64,000 bases of DNA from Blastomyces gilchristii SLH14081. Its lineage: Eukaryota; Ascomycota; Eurotiomycetes; Onygenales; Ajellomycetaceae. Under the pieces are notes generated by a model, which worked only from the letters and a program-made list of their open reading frames with translations, made no database searches and had not been told where the DNA came from. The stretch is from NCBI RefSeq assembly GCF_000003855.2, contig NW_003101656.1:556508-620507 (forward strand), written 5' to 3'. Every line of letters starts with the position of its first letter. Position 1 is the stretch's first letter. Positions 61,700-64,000 of this stretch are shown here, piece by piece. The translations under genes were made by a program, and so were the position numbers.

Positions 61700-62480
61700 C
61701 AGCTCTTGAATCTCTTACAAATCTTGAGTTTTAAGATTTTTTTTGTTTTTAATGTTTTCCAGGTGGCGTGGCATTGGAAATAGATTAAATATATGATATA
61801 TGAAAATGAATGAGATGTGTATAATAACATTTGTCTTTTACAGCTGACTCTTACAGTTGATGATCAATTCATTTCTCTTTTCTTACACTTTTTCTTTGTC
61901 TGCTAGTCACTACTCTTACACAATCTCTATATAATACAGCATTCAGTGACTAGGTTCAGCAGCTTTCATCTTTTGTGATTCTGTCTTATACATTATACTG
62001 TCTCTCTTCACCTGCTCAGAACACTACAGTGAACAGCTCATTAAAACTAATCTCACTCAATCTCTGAGAGTTCTCAGAGATTGAGATGACTTGATCTTAT
62101 ATATCTGTGAATGTTTCAGATAGTTCATTCTCTGTAATCTCTGTAATTGAACTAATATAAACAGTTGAATTTAACTCTGAATTTTTTTTTCTTCTGTGAT
62201 CTGACTCATGTGTAAGTCTGCTGCTTTGAGACTGTTCTTTACTGTGTTGTATTCACTGTCTGCAGTGCATTATTATATGACTGACTACAGTCTCATCACT
62301 TATTGAAGTGTAGTATTTATCTGATTTCTTCATTTCTTCTCATTCTTTTCTTATAATTGTGAAAAGATTGAAATAAGTAAGATTATTTAATTCATAAGCA
62401 TCTATGATTTCTCTTACTTCATGAGACTTTTCAATTATAAGTCTCTTCTTTTTCAATACTGATAATAGTGCTGTGAATAA
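61700..62480. other. Element I region between antisense ORF and integrase tail
   Basis: Reverse counterpart of 27000-27800. No recognisable gene. Confidence 0.45.
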
Positions 62481-62499
62481 TTATAATTAACTCAGATCT

Positions 62500-64000
62500 T
62501 ATATCTTTGCTTTTACAAGTTGTGAATCATTTATTAAGTTATATAAGATCTGTCTCTCTGATTCTTTCAATGTGTATGTTATGTTCTCAGAGAATGTAAT
62601 TTAAGTATTTTATATAACTCAAATCATCTAGATTGAAACTTCTCAGAACTCTCATTATATACATGAACTCACATTCTTATCTTGAGACTTGATTTCTTAA
62701 CTAGTGAGTCTTGTATTCTTTTTGATTGAATTGCTTAATTCAGAAGTAACTTGTTAGCTTTTGCATGTGTATGACTGATCTCTTTCAATCTTAGTTCTGT
62801 GTTCATAACTGTTGCATCCGCAACTGCTACTGCTGCATTCATAACTGCTGTTTCTGCTGCATCCGCAACTGCTGTTCTCTTCTCCACCTTTTCCGAAGCA
62901 TTCTCCGGGATGCGCGGATGCAATTCATACAACAGGTAGAATGATGAATGCTTGAAGACTGCATGCTGTCAAATCTGTGTGATCAACAGTGCCTGTCTGA
63001 GATATTCATCTCATAGTCTTATAGACTTGCTCATCAGATATTTCATCAGCATATTATTCAAGATTTCATTCAAGCATTTTATCTTCCTGTTCATCTGTGA
63101 ATGATATGATGTTGTTCTATAATATCTTATCTGTAACTGACTTATGAGATACCTCACTGCTTCTTCTACAAGGTTCACACTATTATCAGTCAGAATCTCA
63201 TACAGTATTTCATAGTTAACATAGATCTTATCATATAGAAACTTCACTATCATCTTCTCCGTCATCTCTGAAACTGCTTTCATGACTGATCAGCCAGTAG
63301 TATAATCAATAGCAGTGATTATTTATCAATTTTCATTTGATGTTTGTGATAATATATCTATGAGATTCATCTCTCATTATTTAAACAGTTGTATCATACA
63401 CTTCATCTGATATTGTGCTTTCTTGCATTCTAATCCTTTCTTAGATTCTTTCATAACCTGATAATTCAGACACTTGTGAGTGTACATCTGAATGTTCTCA
63501 GTCATGCTTGATCAGTATACTCTTGATTCAAGTATATTCAGAGATTCATCTCTTATTATTTAAACAGTTGTATCATACACTTCATCTGATATTGTGCTTT
63601 CTTGCATTCTAATCCTTTCTTAGATTCTTTCATAACCTGATAATTCAGACACTTGTGAGTGTACATCTGAATGTTCTCAGTCATGCTTGATCAGTATACT
63701 CTTGATTCAAGTATATTCATGAGTTCAGAGCTTTCTAAGTGACTGAATTCCTTGTGCATGTAAGTCACTAAGTCACATCTAAATGAAGATTCTAGATAGA
63801 GAGCTTCTGCATATTCTAGATTGCAGTAAATCATAACATTATTTTTCAATTTTCTTAGCTTGAAGTTTGAAAGCATCTCTTCTACTACTTTTATGAGCTG
63901 CTTATTATTCAATATCTTACTATTGTTCAAGTGAGAGATCATTGTATTCACTCATTCTGATTCCTTGCACTCTCTCAGCATGTTTAATGCAAACTTCTCT
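62500..64000 (-). pseudogene. Element I integrase and GPY/F region, broken, partial
   Basis: GPY/F-like end near 62560-62680. The linker with a shorter Ala-Val-Ala-Asp repeat is at 62735-62932. The integrase core is at 63011-63350 (MTEKMIVKFLYDKIYVNYEI) and the finger/N-terminal part at 63361-63951 (MLSNFKLRKLKNNVMIY). An internal 179 bp tandem duplication breaks the frame at 63362-63719. The N-terminal rest of pol lies beyond the window. Confidence 0.8.
63362..63719. repeat. 179 bp tandem duplication in integrase
   Basis: 63362-63540 and 63541-63719 differ by about one base. The repeated part covers the zinc finger and its downstream segment. The near identity contrasts with the strong divergence of other repeats in the window. 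Confidence 0.92.

Larger units (their letters stand above)
59532..64000 (-). mobile_element. gypsy family A, element I (runs off window)
   Basis: Minus-strand element with its 3' LTR at 59532-59698, followed (leftward reading reversed) by the antisense frame, GPY/F region and integrase, continuing past 64000. Inserted in the 3' region of gypsy G. Confidence 0.85.

Overview
The window looks like a gene-poor, transposon-saturated block of a eukaryotic nuclear genome, most likely a filamentous ascomycete fungus. The evidence is the mix of Ty3/gypsy, Ty1/copia, LINE, SINE and hAT-type elements and a dense C-to-T decay resembling repeat-induced mutation. I see no convincing host gene, rRNA or free-standing tRNA gene. 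Nearly every coding region is a relic: protein homology is readable, but the frame is broken by TGA (mostly at Trp and Arg positions) and TAA/TAG (at Gln positions). By eye, CG, CC and GG are very rare in most of the window while CA, TG, TC and GA are common.

Layout. 1-5602 is a LINE (copy A: zinc-knuckle ORF1; endonuclease, reverse transcriptase and RNase H in ORF2; hairpin and TAA-repeat tail). A second LINE (copy B) starts at 5603 and ends at 30050, cut into pieces by later insertions: a chromodomain gypsy element (family C, 5959-11734, minus), a copia element (15268-21014, minus) and a gypsy element of another family (family A, 21261-29953, plus), which itself carries a SINE (23931-24302). 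30051-32737 is the 3' half of another family A element. 32738-33167 is part of a hAT-type miniature element.

33168-49012 is a host gypsy copy E (family C). It is interrupted by gypsy copy D (33677-45235), whose 5' LTR is interrupted by a 5.9 kb hAT transposon (33857-39722, containing a 756-base gap). Copy E also holds two miniature hAT elements. 49013-52321 (minus) and 52531-59531 (plus) are two copies (H and G) of a third gypsy family, with miniature hAT elements between and inside them. 59532-64000 is a minus-strand family A element that runs off the window.

Target-site duplications (TSDs) fix most borders: CAAAG for C, CTCTG for copia, GCTAG for D, 14 bp for the SINE, and 8 bp for the hAT element and its miniature relatives. 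They give a relative insertion order at least five levels deep.

The most interesting points are: (1) antisense reading frames between integrase and 3' LTR in two unrelated gypsy families, one with a repeated cysteine-rich domain in three copies; (2) a decay signature aimed at CpG and CpC/GpG rather than the classical CpA; (3) a SINE whose tail matches the LINE 3' end; (4) a hAT transposon with its miniature satellites side by side; (5) patches of unmutated DNA inside heavily mutated sequence.
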